NCBI GenBank assembly: GCA_031422315.1
Contig: JANOQN010000068.1
Span: forward strand, 124,001-188,000
From: JANNYA01 sp031422315
GTDB taxonomy: Bacteria > Pseudomonadota > Gammaproteobacteria > Xanthomonadales > SZUA-5
DNA length: 64,000 nt
Direction: 5' to 3'
Below the pieces are notes generated by a model. It was not told the DNA's origin. It saw only the letters and a program-made list of their open reading frames with translations, and made no database searches. Of the stretch, positions 1 to 9,084 are shown one piece after another; position 1 is the stretch's first letter; every line of letters starts with the position of its first letter. The position numbers and the translations under genes were made by a program.

Positions 1-119
1 AACGAGTTTTGCAGCACGCACAGCCGTACCGCAATTTGCTCTAACTGGCCGAGTGATCCGACTGGTTTGGTTTTTTGATCCAGTACGCGCTGCGCCGCTG
101 CAGCGTCAATGACCAGCAC
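1..119 (-). CDS. cobT: CobT-like nicotinate-nucleotide--dimethylbenzimidazole phosphoribosyltransferase, N-terminal fragment
   Basis: Only the first 39 codons lie in the window; the gene runs off the left edge. The reading begins with GTG at 119, the only start codon after an in-frame TGA. It reads IDAAAAQRVLDQKTKPVGSL followed by GQLEQIAVRLCVLQ. CobT enzymes have near their N-terminus an alanine-rich helix and then a motif of the form LTKPxGSLGxLExLAVxLAxxQ, which this matches closely. CobT transfers ribose phosphate from nicotinate mononucleotide to the lower-ligand base in cobalamin assembly. The start is two bases after the queF stop on the same strand, so it is probably co-transcribed with queF. 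The call rests on one motif; the rest of the protein is not visible. Confidence 0.68.
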   Translation of the reverse strand, partial: MLVIDAAAAQRVLDQKTKPVGSLGQLEQIAVRLCVLQNS

Positions 120-121
120 AG

Positions 122-511
122 CTAAGGCAGCTCAACTTTAACGGGTGCGACCCAGCCTTGTTTTCGGTGCTCGACAATTACATCGGTATACACGCCGCCG
201 CGCACATACCATTCACCGCGCAGACGCATGAAATGCGGATCGGTGATTTTGACTAAATCATCCAGAATTTTGTTGGTGACGGCTTCGTGAAACGCGCCTT
301 GATCGCGGTAGCTCCACATGTAGAGCTTCAACGATTTCAGCTCAACACAGCGTTCGTCGGGCACATATTCCAAGTGAAAGATGGCGAAATCAGGCTGGCC
401 GGTTTTCGGGCACAGGCAGGTAAATTCAGGCAGCTTCATTCGGATGGTATACTGACGCGCTTTTTCAGGATTCGGGAAAGATTCCAGCTCGGTGCTAGGC
501 TTGGTGGTCAT
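122..511 (-). CDS. queF: NADPH-dependent 7-cyano-7-deazaguanine reductase QueF (short type)
   Basis: QueF reduces the nitrile of preQ0 to the aminomethyl group of preQ1 with two NADPH, a cytosolic step in queuosine synthesis. The 129-residue length fits the unimodular YkvM type rather than the two-domain E. coli type. Visible signatures are PEFTCLCPKTGQPDFA, which holds the catalytic cysteine and downstream aspartate of the T-fold family, the ELKSLKLYMWSYR segment corresponding to the NADPH-binding QueF motif, and GAFHE. The ATG at 511 is the natural start. It is transcribed away from smc; the ~200 bases between them should hold both promoters. The cobT-like gene follows almost immediately downstream. 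Confidence 0.95.
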   Translation of the reverse strand: MTTKPSTELESFPNPEKARQYTIRMKLPEFTCLCPKTGQPDFAIFHLEYVPDERCVELKSLKLYMWSYRDQGAFHEAVTNKILDDLVKITDPHFMRLRGEWYVRGGVYTDVIVEHRKQGWVAPVKVELP

Positions 512-707
512 GGCGGTTCACTCAAAAACGCGAACCCTACGAACTCGCTAGCGCTGCGTCAATCGTTTCAAGCGTGATTTCACGGCGTTTTCGCTCGGAA
601 TACGGGAATTGCGCACTTTGCTTCATCCGGCATTCCAAGGCCGCGCGTGAAAGTGCGAAAAATTAACTCAACTAGTATCGGTGCAGACCAGCGCACTTTG
701 GGGAACT

Positions 708-3700
708 ATGCGGCTTTCAGCTATCAAACTTGCCGGTTTTAAATCGTTTGTCGATCCGACAAATCTGCAATTACCTACGAATATGACGGCGGTGGTCGGT
801 CCAAACGGCTGCGGCAAGAGCAATATTATCGACGCCATACGCTGGGTGATGGGCGAAAGCGCAGCTTCGCGCCTGCGCGGCGATTTGTTGACTGACGTGA
901 TTTTTAACGGCTCATCAGGTCGAAAGCCGGTCAGCCAGGCTACGGTTGAGCTGATTTTCGACAACTCAGACGCGTTTATCGCCGGGGAATTTGCAGCATT
1001 CTCTGAAATTTCTGTCAAACGTCTGGTTTCGCGCGATGGTCAAAGTCAATATTTTTTAAACGGTGCGCGCTGCCGCAAGCGCGACATTACCGACTTGTTT
1101 TTGGGCACCGGCTTAGGCCCGCGTTCGTACGCGATTATTGAACAGGGCATGGTCAGCCAGCTGGTGGAATCTGCGCCGGATGACTTGCGTGTGCATTTAG
1201 AAGAAGCGGCCGGCATCAGTAAATACAAAGAGCGCCGCAAAGAAACTGAAACACGCATCAAGGCCACTCGGGAAAATCTAGATCGCGTCAAAGACGTGCG
1301 CGATGAAGTCGACAAACAGCTGGTCAATCTAGAACGCCAGGCGAAGCAAGCAGAAAAATACACCGAGCTAAAAGCGCAAAAAGCCCGCGTCGAAGCCGAA
1401 TTAGCCGCGCTTTCTTGGCAGCGGCTGGATCTTGATCGCAAACAGGCACAAGCCAAGTTAGATGGCTTTGAAACCGAGCTCGCGCGATTGGCCGCCGAAC
1501 GCACGCATATTGAAACCAGTGATGATGCCGCACGCTTGGCGCACGAAGCCGCAGCGGATGCGTTTTCGGCGATTCAAGCCGAGAGCTATCGCATCGGCGG
1601 GGAAATTGCCCGGCTTGAGCAAGAGCTGAAATATCGCAAAGATTTAACCGATCGCAGCCAGCGTGAGCTCAGCGAGACCGAGCGCAATCAGGCGCATTTT
1701 GGCGAGCAGCTTGATGCCGACGTTCGGCAGCTGAAAATTCTGGAAGAAACTCTGGAAATTGACGAACCCACCTTAGAATCATTGCAAGATGTTGCGGAAG
1801 GCGACACGGATCGGCTCAAGCAGGCCGAATCTGCGCAGCTGGACTGGCAGCGCCGCTTTGCTGAGCACGCTCAGGTTTCCGCCAGCGCGATTAAGCAAAC
1901 CGAAGTCGAGCGCGCCCGCATTGAGCTGTTGGAGCGCCAAAGCGTTGATAAACTCAAGCGCCGGGAAATTTTGCAGGCTGAACAAGCCTTATTTAATCTG
2001 GACGTCCTGCACGCTGAGTTCAGCACGATTGAAGCCGAAGTGGAGCTAATGCAAGGCCAGTTGGAACAGCTCACTGAGGCGTTGGATCAGCGCAAGCAAG
2101 CGCTCACACAGGGCCAAAGTCAGCAAAGCGCGCTTCAAAATAGCCTACGTCAGGCCGAGCAGCAGCATTCGGCGGCGCTAGCTAGGTTGGCATCGCTCGA
2201 AGCTTTGCAGCACGCCGCGCTCGGGCAAGATCAAAAGGAAATTGCGCGCTGGCTGGCGGAGCGTGGTCTAACCGATGCACCACGGTTAGGTTCGCTGATT
2301 GAAGTTGAACCAGGCTTTGAGCGCGCGATTGAAGCGGTGTTGGGTGATCTGCTTGAAGCCGTGGTCGTAACTGCTCCGCACACGGTGGCGCCCGAGCAAT
2401 TGCCAGGCGGCGTGTTGGCGCTGTTTGCGAGCCAGGTGTTGACGGACGCGGAATTTGCCGCACTGCCCAGCGAATCATTGGCCGCCAAAGTGCGCGGGCC
2501 GCGCGCGCTGCACGATTGGCTATTTGGGATCCGATTTGCCGACTCGATAAGCGATGCACGTGCGCAGCTTGATGGACTTGCGCCGGGCGCTGCGATTGTC
2601 AGTCTTGATGGGCACTACTTATCCAGCAATTGGAGCAAGCTTAAAGGCAACGGCGTCGCGCACGATGGCGTGCTGGCGCGTGCGCGGGAAATTGTCAGCC
2701 TGAAAGATCGGATTGACACGCTTGACGAGCAAGTCGACACGCTCAAAGATCAGCTGCAAGCCAGCAAAAGCGCGCAAGAACAAGCTGAGCGCGCTAGAGA
2801 TGAAGCCCAAACGCAAACGCATGCACAGCATCGTAAATTAAACGAGCAACTCGGCCGGCAAAACAGCCAGCGCGGGCGGCTTGAGCAGACTAAAAATCGC
2901 GCCGATCGCGTTACATTTGAGCTCGGGAGCTTAGTCGAGCAGCTCGGACAGGAAGACGATCAAACGCATAGCGCAAGAGCGCGTCTGGAGGAGGGTTTAG
3001 AGCTCATGGCGCAGTATGAGGATGAGCGTTTGGCGCTTGATGCTGAGCGCACTCGGGTGCTGTCAGGGCTTGAAAGCGCGAGGCTATCAGCCCGGGAAGC
3101 GCGTGAACGGGCGCATCAGCTTGAGCTGAGCGTGCAAGCCAAACGCAGCGCGAAAAACTCGCTGACGCAGGCGATCGCGCGCATTCGCACCCAGCTTGAG
3201 GCCTTGGTGGTTAAGCAAAGTAATTTGCAAACGCAGCTTGAGCAGGCGCATGCGCCGATTGAAGCGCTGAGTGAGCATTTGCAAAGTGCGCTCGAGCAGC
3301 GCGTGATCGTCGATAAACGTATTGCCGAGGCCAGAGCCAAAGTTGATGACTGCGTAGAAGCTCTGCGCAGGCTGGACACAGATCGCCAAAAAACCGAAAT
3401 TTTGCTGGAGCGCACGCGTGAATCGCGCAATCAATTGTTGCTCAGCGCCCAAGCCATCAGCATTCGCGAAGAACAGTTCCAGATTGCCATCCAGCAATCC
3501 GGCTTTGCACAGGAAGATTTGCTGCAGAGCCTGCCAGAAAACGCCAATGCAGCCGAATGGGAAGCCACAATTGCCGATTTGGAAGCCAAGATACGCAGAC
3601 TTGAGCCTGTCAATCTAGCCGCAATTCAAGAGCTAGCCGAAGCCAGCACGCGCAAAACGTATTTGGACGCCCAGCTAGAAGATCTCAACACCGCGCTTGA

Positions 3701-4214
3701 AACGCTGGAAGAGGCGATCAAAAAGATTGATCGGGAAACCAAAGCGAGATTCAAACAAACCTTCGATCAGGTCAACATCGGCTTCCAGGCGCTATTCCCA
3801 AGGTTATTTGGCGGCGGCGACGCGCGCCTTGAATTGACGGGTGAAGATTTGCTGGAAACTGGCGTCAATATTATTGCTAGGCCGCCCGGCAAGCGCCCAA
3901 GCTCGATTGGCTTGCTATCGGGCGGTGAAAAAGCGCTGACCGCAGTCGCGCTGATTTTCGCGATTTTTCAGCTCAATCCAGCGCCGTTTTGCTTGCTTGA
4001 CGAGGTCGACGCGCCGCTCGATGAAGCCAATGTTGGAAGATTCAGCAAACTCGTCGAAGAAATGAGCAAAACCGTGCAATTCGTGTTCGTCACGCACAAT
4101 AAAGTCACCATGGAACATGCGCGCCAATTGGCCGGTGTGACGATGCGCGAGCCGGGCGTTTCACGCTTAGTGGCAGTGGATTTGGCTGAGGCGAGTAAGT
4201 TGATTGATGGGTGA
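708..4214 (+). CDS. smc: Chromosome segregation protein SMC
   Basis: This is the structural-maintenance-of-chromosomes ATPase, which dimerises and with ScpA/ScpB organises the nucleoid. The 1168-residue chain shows the N-terminal Walker A (GPNGCGKSN, near residue 32), long heptad-rich coiled coils, a globular hinge in the middle (around EVEPGFERAIEAVLGDLLEA), a second coiled coil, then the ABC signature (LLSGGEKALTA) and Walker B (FCLLDEVDAPLDEAN). A GTG at 681 would add nine residues, but the ATG at 708 has a GGGGA just upstream and begins MRLSAIKLAGFKSF, the usual SMC N-terminus. In many gammaproteobacteria zipA and ligA follow smc; here the next gene is convergent and unrelated. Confidence 0.97.
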   Translation: MRLSAIKLAGFKSFVDPTNLQLPTNMTAVVGPNGCGKSNIIDAIRWVMGESAASRLRGDLLTDVIFNGSSGRKPVSQATVELIFDNSDAFIAGEFAAFSEISVKRLVSRDGQSQYFLNGARCRKRDITDLFLGTGLGPRSYAIIEQGMVSQLVESAPDDLRVHLEEAAGISKYKERRKETETRIKATRENLDRVKDVRDEVDKQLVNLERQAKQAEKYTELKAQKARVEAELAALSWQRLDLDRKQAQAKLDGFETELARLAAERTHIETSDDAARLAHEAAADAFSAIQAESYRIGGEIARLEQELKYRKDLTDRSQRELSETERNQAHFGEQLDADVRQLKILEETLEIDEPTLESLQDVAEGDTDRLKQAESAQLDWQRRFAEHAQVSASAIKQTEVERARIELLERQSVDKLKRREILQAEQALFNLDVLHAEFSTIEAEVELMQGQLEQLTEALDQRKQALTQGQSQQSALQNSLRQAEQQHSAALARLASLEALQHAALGQDQKEIARWLAERGLTDAPRLGSLIEVEPGFERAIEAVLGDLLEAVVVTAPHTVAPEQLPGGVLALFASQVLTDAEFAALPSESLAAKVRGPRALHDWLFGIRFADSISDARAQLDGLAPGAAIVSLDGHYLSSNWSKLKGNGVAHDGVLARAREIVSLKDRIDTLDEQVDTLKDQLQASKSAQEQAERARDEAQTQTHAQHRKLNEQLGRQNSQRGRLEQTKNRADRVTFELGSLVEQLGQEDDQTHSARARLEEGLELMAQYEDERLALDAERTRVLSGLESARLSAREARERAHQLELSVQAKRSAKNSLTQAIARIRTQLEALVVKQSNLQTQLEQAHAPIEALSEHLQSALEQRVIVDKRIAEARAKVDDCVEALRRLDTDRQKTEILLERTRESRNQLLLSAQAISIREEQFQIAIQQSGFAQEDLLQSLPENANAAEWEATIADLEAKIRRLEPVNLAAIQELAEASTRKTYLDAQLEDLNTALETLEEAIKKIDRETKARFKQTFDQVNIGFQALFPRLFGGGDARLELTGEDLLETGVNIIARPPGKRPSSIGLLSGGEKALTAVALIFAIFQLNPAPFCLLDEVDAPLDEANVGRFSKLVEEMSKTVQFVFVTHNKVTMEHARQLAGVTMREPGVSRLVAVDLAEASKLIDG

Positions 4215-4255
4215 GGGGAACCACTCTAAAAACTGCCAAGTCCCGAACAGCTGAA

Positions 4256-5965
4256 TCATCCACATTGGGCCAGCGGATCACGTTCGGCGTTAGCCGAGTC
4301 GGTGCGCAAATCCAACAAATTAAGCAGCATTGGAAATACCGCATCGTGCGAGGTTTGCTGAATTCGAGCGCGCTCAACACACGCCATGTCTAGTTTTCGA
4401 CGGGCGCGAAAACTCGGCGATTGCCAGAAAAACAACGGTACGTGGGTTTGTTCTTCGGGCGCAAAGGCATAGGGTGCGCCGTGTAGGTAAAAGCCGCTTT
4501 CACCGGTCGATTCCCCATGATCAGACACGTACATCAGTGCGCTATCAAATTCTGGGTGTTGTTGGAGGCGCGAAATCATCTCGCTGAGCACGTAATCGGT
4601 GTACAAAATTGTGTTGTCGTAGCTATTGACTAGGCTTTCGCGGCTGCAATTTTGTAGCTCTACACGTTCGCAAATAGGTTTGAACTGTGCGAATCGGCTT
4701 GGCACGCGCTGAAAATAAGCGGGCCCGTGGCTGCCAAGCTGATGCATGACGATGACGGTATCCGCTTTAATGCTATCGAGCTTAGCGACCAGTGATTTCA
4801 ACAAAATCTCATCAAAGCAGCTATCACCCGCGCAAATTTCAGCGTCGCTGGTATGCGCTAAATCTGTTTCTTGAAGGCGCATTGCTACTTTTTTGCTGCC
4901 GGTATTGTTATCAAACCATTGCACGATAAATCCCGCGCGCGCGATAGCGTCAAGTAAATTTTCCTGAGAATTGGCGGCGCTTTCATCAAAGCTGGCGCGC
5001 CCTAAATTAGAAAACATACAGGGCACAGAAGTGGCAGTATTGGTGCCGCAGGAATGCACCCTGGTAAATACGCTGAGCGGCAGCTTGGCTAAATTCGGCG
5101 TGGTATCACGCGCGTAGCCATGCAGTCCAAAGCTGCTAGCGCGGGCGGATTCACCGACCACTAATACCATTACAACGGGTTTTCGGCCCGCGATCTGATA
5201 GCTGGCTCCGCGTTGAATATCCATTGCAATCGGACTGATGGTGCCGGGTGCTGAGCGCACAGCAAGCTTGACCACACCGCGCACCGCATTGACGAAATTG
5301 ATGGGGTTAAGCAAATCACGCAGCACCGCATGATTACGCCCCAGCGATGCAAACGTTTGAAAATTCAACATCAGCATCAGTACGGCGACTAAGGCGCAGC
5401 TGGCTATCAACACGAGCCTGCGTTTGATGGCTTGCGCGATTGGAAAGCGCGCCACTTCTACACTTTTCCAAAGCAAAGTGGCAGGCAACAAACCGATGAG
5501 CAAAATCGGCCAAATCATCGCTAACGTCAGCCACTCGGCGCTTTCACGCGCATCACTTTCCAACACGCTTTGAAGCGCATGCCGGTCAATCACCGCGCCA
5601 TAGCTATCCATAAAATAAGCACCTCCGGCCGCCACGATAAACAGCCCGCCGAGCAGGGGTTTCAATAACATTCGCGGCGTCAATAAAGAAATTAATAAAC
5701 TCATCAATGCCAATAAGAACAGCGCGATTGCTATGTACTGAGTCCAAGCATTCGTGACGCTGCCGAGTACAACTGACAGCCTGCGCCAGAATGAGAAATT
5801 AGCAATGCTAAGCATAAGTGCCACACTGATTAAAATGAGCGCTTCATGGCTCATCACTATTTTTGTGGGGTGCAATTTTTGCCAATAGCTGAGTGCGAGA
5901 TTTCTCGCTTGCAATAGCAAATCTTTGGCGCTAACTGCGGGAGCAAGAGCGTGCATAAATGGCAA
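4256..5965 (-). CDS. eptA: Lipid A phosphoethanolamine transferase (EptA family)
   Basis: EptA-type enzymes move phosphoethanolamine from phosphatidylethanolamine to lipid A at the periplasmic face of the inner membrane, lowering surface charge and polymyxin sensitivity. The N-terminal third has five hydrophobic helices. The soluble sulfatase-fold domain shows the metal site (VVGESARASSFGLHGYARD), the nucleophile region (SCGTNTATSVPCMFSN, where the family threonine accepts the phosphoethanolamine), HQLGSHGPAYF, and SDHGESTGESGFYLHG with the late metal ligands. Length 569 is typical. An inner ATG at 5854 is a possible alternative start just before the first membrane helix. It lies directly downstream of a sensor kinase/response regulator pair, the same logic as pmrCAB. 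It is not flanked by insertion sequences, so it looks chromosomal rather than a mobile mcr gene. Confidence 0.9.
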   Translation of the reverse strand: MPFMHALAPAVSAKDLLLQARNLALSYWQKLHPTKIVMSHEALILISVALMLSIANFSFWRRLSVVLGSVTNAWTQYIAIALFLLALMSLLISLLTPRMLLKPLLGGLFIVAAGGAYFMDSYGAVIDRHALQSVLESDARESAEWLTLAMIWPILLIGLLPATLLWKSVEVARFPIAQAIKRRLVLIASCALVAVLMLMLNFQTFASLGRNHAVLRDLLNPINFVNAVRGVVKLAVRSAPGTISPIAMDIQRGASYQIAGRKPVVMVLVVGESARASSFGLHGYARDTTPNLAKLPLSVFTRVHSCGTNTATSVPCMFSNLGRASFDESAANSQENLLDAIARAGFIVQWFDNNTGSKKVAMRLQETDLAHTSDAEICAGDSCFDEILLKSLVAKLDSIKADTVIVMHQLGSHGPAYFQRVPSRFAQFKPICERVELQNCSRESLVNSYDNTILYTDYVLSEMISRLQQHPEFDSALMYVSDHGESTGESGFYLHGAPYAFAPEEQTHVPLFFWQSPSFRARRKLDMACVERARIQQTSHDAVFPMLLNLLDLRTDSANAERDPLAQCG

Positions 5966-6068
5966 TCGGTGGGAGATTGCCGCAGCTTCACCTGTTCAAC
6001 TTACATGCCGCTTTTAGCCAAGTTAAAAATTAATTTACTTACGAATTGTTACGCTAAAAATCGCAGTG

Positions 6069-7589
6069 TCAATGGGTTCGCCAACCGGTCAATCGCACGC
6101 AAAAGCGCTTGTTGTCATCCAGGCTTAACAGGATGCGCAGCTGCAAAATTTCGCACAGCGCATGTGCAATCGAAAGCCCCATGCCTGAGCGAATACCGGT
6201 GCTGCTATCGCTTGGTTTGCGCCAAAATCGCCCTAGCATGTGCGTCAAATCGTCTTGATTTAAATGCGGCGCAAGGTTGCTGATCTCAAAGAAAACTTCA
6301 CCGCTTTCGATTGCTGCAACAATTGCAACATCGGATTTCGGCTCAGCATAGCTGCGCGCATTACCGATTAGGTTGCTCAGCAAAATACGAACCAATGCGG
6401 CATCGCTTTGCACGAGCAAGGGTTGCGCAAGACTTAGCTGCCAAGCTCGCACTGATTCGTCCTTGATGCTATCCAAAATGCTCAAGCCAAGCGCGGATAG
6501 ATCCACAAGAAGCGCACCAACTTGTTCTAACCCGCCTTCAATACGCGCCATCAGCAATAGCGCGGAAACAAGCGCGTCCATTTCTTGGGCAATCTGACTA
6601 GCTTGTTCTTGCACCCGCTCGGGCGTATAGGTGCTCGGAAATGCGTGCGCAACTTCCAGCATAGTTTTGAGCTCGGTGATTGGCGTGCGCATTTCGTGCG
6701 CTAAATCGCGCGACCAGCGGCGCTCTCGATCCATCGCACGCGCTATGGATTCCGATGACTCATTGATACGCATAACGAGCGGCGTAAGTTCCAGCGCCAC
6801 ACCTTCAAATGAGATCGCTAGCTCATTTTGGCTTTTGCCAATGCGCTGCGCCTGTTCAGCCAGGCGATCAATCATGTCCAGCTCGCGCCCTACACGCCAC
6901 CAAACCAAGGTGCCCGCGGCGCTCAGCAGCAAAATGACCACGGCAATGAGCGAGACGTGCAGTCGTTTTTCGACGCCGGTTAATACGTCCATATCGCGCG
7001 CGACATGCAGCTCAACTTGCGTCGGAGCGGGGCGTGCGCTGGCGGGTAGCGAATCTAAGCTATCACCTAGCAGCGGTTGAAAACGCAGCCGCACGAGCCG
7101 CCCTAATCGCCCATCAGGCATCGCTATATCTGAAAAGCTGAGTGCGCGATCACTAAGTTTAGCGTCAAGCCGAATTGGATGGACTGAATTGCCCATAGGA
7201 TTTACCGGCGCCAACAAACTTCGAGAGGACTCAATCAGCGCGCCATTTGAGCTCACTAATTCAAAGTAATCGGGCTTGATGGATTTGCTAAAACTAGGCA
7301 TCACTGCATCGGAAAAATGTAGCTCTACGCCGTGTTGTTCCTGCAAAGTCAGCGTTTCTAGGCTGCGCGCGACCGCCAATAGCTCGCCATCAAAACGCGC
7401 GTATAGCTCTTTATCGATCACTTGATCAATCAGCCAAGCCGAGCCAAATAGCAAAATGCCCAGCGTCAGCAAAAGGCTGCGCAGCAAGCTGATGCGGATT
7501 GAGTGTGGCTTGTTTTGTTTCGTGGTCAAGCCGGATTTTGCGCTTGCAGCTTCGGTTGAATTGGCTGTCTGCGAATCAATCAATAACAT
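6069..7589 (-). CDS. Sensor histidine kinase (PmrB/QseC-like)
   Basis: A 506-residue membrane histidine kinase. A first membrane helix lies near residues 33-55, followed by a periplasmic sensor of about 155 residues and a second helix (LIAVVILLLSAAGTLVWW). The cytoplasmic part has the H-box DLAHEMRTPITELK with the phosphorylated histidine, the N-box LLSNLIGNARSYAE and a G-box RSGMGLSIAHALCE. The start ATG overlaps the end of the response regulator gene by 14 bases, so the pair is translationally coupled. About 100 bases separate its stop from the start of the phosphoethanolamine transferase. From context it probably senses envelope conditions such as cationic peptides or metals; the signal cannot be read from the sequence. 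Confidence 0.93.
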   Translation of the reverse strand: MLLIDSQTANSTEAASAKSGLTTKQNKPHSIRISLLRSLLLTLGILLFGSAWLIDQVIDKELYARFDGELLAVARSLETLTLQEQHGVELHFSDAVMPSFSKSIKPDYFELVSSNGALIESSRSLLAPVNPMGNSVHPIRLDAKLSDRALSFSDIAMPDGRLGRLVRLRFQPLLGDSLDSLPASARPAPTQVELHVARDMDVLTGVEKRLHVSLIAVVILLLSAAGTLVWWRVGRELDMIDRLAEQAQRIGKSQNELAISFEGVALELTPLVMRINESSESIARAMDRERRWSRDLAHEMRTPITELKTMLEVAHAFPSTYTPERVQEQASQIAQEMDALVSALLLMARIEGGLEQVGALLVDLSALGLSILDSIKDESVRAWQLSLAQPLLVQSDAALVRILLSNLIGNARSYAEPKSDVAIVAAIESGEVFFEISNLAPHLNQDDLTHMLGRFWRKPSDSSTGIRSGMGLSIAHALCEILQLRILLSLDDNKRFCVRLTGWRTH

Positions 7590-8241
7590 AGCCCAATCCC
7601 CGCTCAGTGCGAATCAGCTCGGCAAGCCCGGCTTCGCTCAATCGACGCCGCAAATTTGAAAGTACCACTTCGATAACGCGATCGTTCGCATCGCGGTCGG
7701 CATTCGATAGCGCTTCAAAAATCTGCATGCGTGATAGCACCTGTTTGCGTCGCCGAACCAGCAGCTCCAGCAGCTGGTATTCGCGGCTTGCAAGTTTGAC
7801 CTGCTGGCCAGCCACTTCAACGCGCTTAGCCGCCGTATCAATGCAAAGCGTGCCGATGTTGATCACAGGATTTGGCTGCCCTACATTGCGGCGCGCCAGC
7901 GCATTTAAGCGCGCCACCAGCTCATCAAAATCAAAAGGTTTAACTAAATAGTCATCTGCGCCCAAGTTAATTAGCTCAATGCGATCCATGGCGCGATCTC
8001 GCGCTGAAAGCACCAGCACCGATTCACATAATTTTTCTTGGCGCATAATTTTCAACAGCGCAGCGCCGTCCATCCCTGGCAGCGATAGATCAAGAATTAC
8101 CAGCGGGTAGGGCTGCGCACGCAAAAACGTCAATGCAGATTCCGCATCACCGACGGCGTCCACACTAAATCCGGAATGCCGCAAACCCATACTTAACGAA
8201 TCGCGCAGGCGAATCGAATCTTCCACAATCAACAAACGCAT
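7576..8241 (-). CDS. OmpR/PhoB-family response regulator (PmrA-like)
   Basis: A 221-residue DNA-binding regulator. The receiver domain starts MRLLIVEDSIRLRDSL with the acidic pocket, has the phosphorylated aspartate in LVILDLSLPGMDG and the conserved lysine in DDYLVKPFDFDEL. The C-terminal winged helix has ASREYQLLELLVRRRKQVLSR and the closing NLRRRLSEAG...IRTERGLGYVID typical of the family. The start at 8241 has AGGTGG immediately upstream. A longer frame to 8316 would extend into the PAP2 gene without adding conserved sequence. By analogy with PmrA it should activate the adjacent phosphoethanolamine transferase and perhaps the PAP2 gene. Confidence 0.94.
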   Translation of the reverse strand: MRLLIVEDSIRLRDSLSMGLRHSGFSVDAVGDAESALTFLRAQPYPLVILDLSLPGMDGAALLKIMRQEKLCESVLVLSARDRAMDRIELINLGADDYLVKPFDFDELVARLNALARRNVGQPNPVINIGTLCIDTAAKRVEVAGQQVKLASREYQLLELLVRRRKQVLSRMQIFEALSNADRDANDRVIEVVLSNLRRRLSEAGLAELIRTERGLGYVID

Positions 8242-8284
8242 AGCCACCTGATCAACACAACCAATATTCGCGTGCTCAATCATA

Positions 8285-9082
8285 CTAGCTCGCCAAGCCG
8301 CGCTGGTTAACGGCATTACGCTGTATGTAACGCCAACCGCGATAGAGCAGCAAGCTGACGTACCAGCAGATTAGCGCAGTCCAAAATTGGTGCGAAAGTG
8401 CGTGTGCACCGCGTGCGACTTGTGTCAGCCCTAAAATTGTTCCGTAACTGAGTGAAAGCAAAAGCGATGTGTTCGCATATCGAGGTTTGCCCAATTCGTA
8501 TAAAACGAAATATAGCCCAATCCCGCCGAAACCCCCAAGTGAGAACGCACCGGGCCAGCAGTGCCCCGGCGTTAAACCATTCGTTAGCGGCGCAAACCAG
8601 CCAGAATCTGGATAGGCACCGCCAAAAGTCTGTAAATCCCAGCTGCACGCGGTGTTTGCGCTTCGCTTCAGCAAATTAATGATTGCGGCATTTGCCAAAA
8701 TCGACAGGAGTGCTAGCCCAATTAAGGAGGCCTGTAGTCGTAGACGTATGCACAATTTAGGTTTGCTTAGCAGCCACGCAAAACCCAATACCAAAAGGCC
8801 AAGCGGATAAAGCCCAAAACGATGAATCACGTCGTGCGTTAGCCAGTTTTTTCGCAAATAAAAACCAGCCTGAGTTGCATCATAAAAAAATGCACTAAAG
8901 CGGCTATCTAAAAAATGCTCCATCAGCAATAACAACGGAATTAAGGCCATCGGTGCAAGCAGCCAAATTCGCCACAAATTCATTGCAGGCGAACGTCTTG
9001 ATGGTCGCATAATCGGCACACTGGCTGAGTCCGCTGCAATCGCTTTACTGTGAGCCATGCTGAGTTCTAATTCATCTAGCAT
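8285..9082 (-). CDS. PAP2-superfamily membrane protein with a degenerate active site
   Basis: A 265-residue integral membrane protein with about six hydrophobic helices, of the PAP2 (type 2 phosphatidic acid phosphatase) group that often accompanies PmrAB/EptA loci. Family-like segments are KRSANTACSWDLQTFGG, the motif-2 region PGHCWPGAFSLGGFG, and motif 3 QVARGAHALSHQFW. Relatives usually carry CxPAGHASGG(F/Y) at motif 2, where the histidine is catalytic; here the aligned position is phenylalanine (GAFSLGG), so activity may be lost or altered. The start follows the Omp85-like gene stop by two bases; ATGs at 9058 and further in are alternatives. Expected roles would be dephosphorylation of lipid A or undecaprenyl-type lipids, but the motif change makes this uncertain. 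Confidence 0.78.
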   Translation of the reverse strand: MLDELELSMAHSKAIAADSASVPIMRPSRRSPAMNLWRIWLLAPMALIPLLLLMEHFLDSRFSAFFYDATQAGFYLRKNWLTHDVIHRFGLYPLGLLVLGFAWLLSKPKLCIRLRLQASLIGLALLSILANAAIINLLKRSANTACSWDLQTFGGAYPDSGWFAPLTNGLTPGHCWPGAFSLGGFGGIGLYFVLYELGKPRYANTSLLLSLSYGTILGLTQVARGAHALSHQFWTALICWYVSLLLYRGWRYIQRNAVNQRGLAS

Positions 9083-9084
9083 CG

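Noticed and set aside
4256..5965. Mobile mcr-type colistin resistance gene
   Set aside because: No insertion sequence or plasmid feature is adjacent, and it is embedded with its own two-component system, so a native eptA-like gene is more likely.
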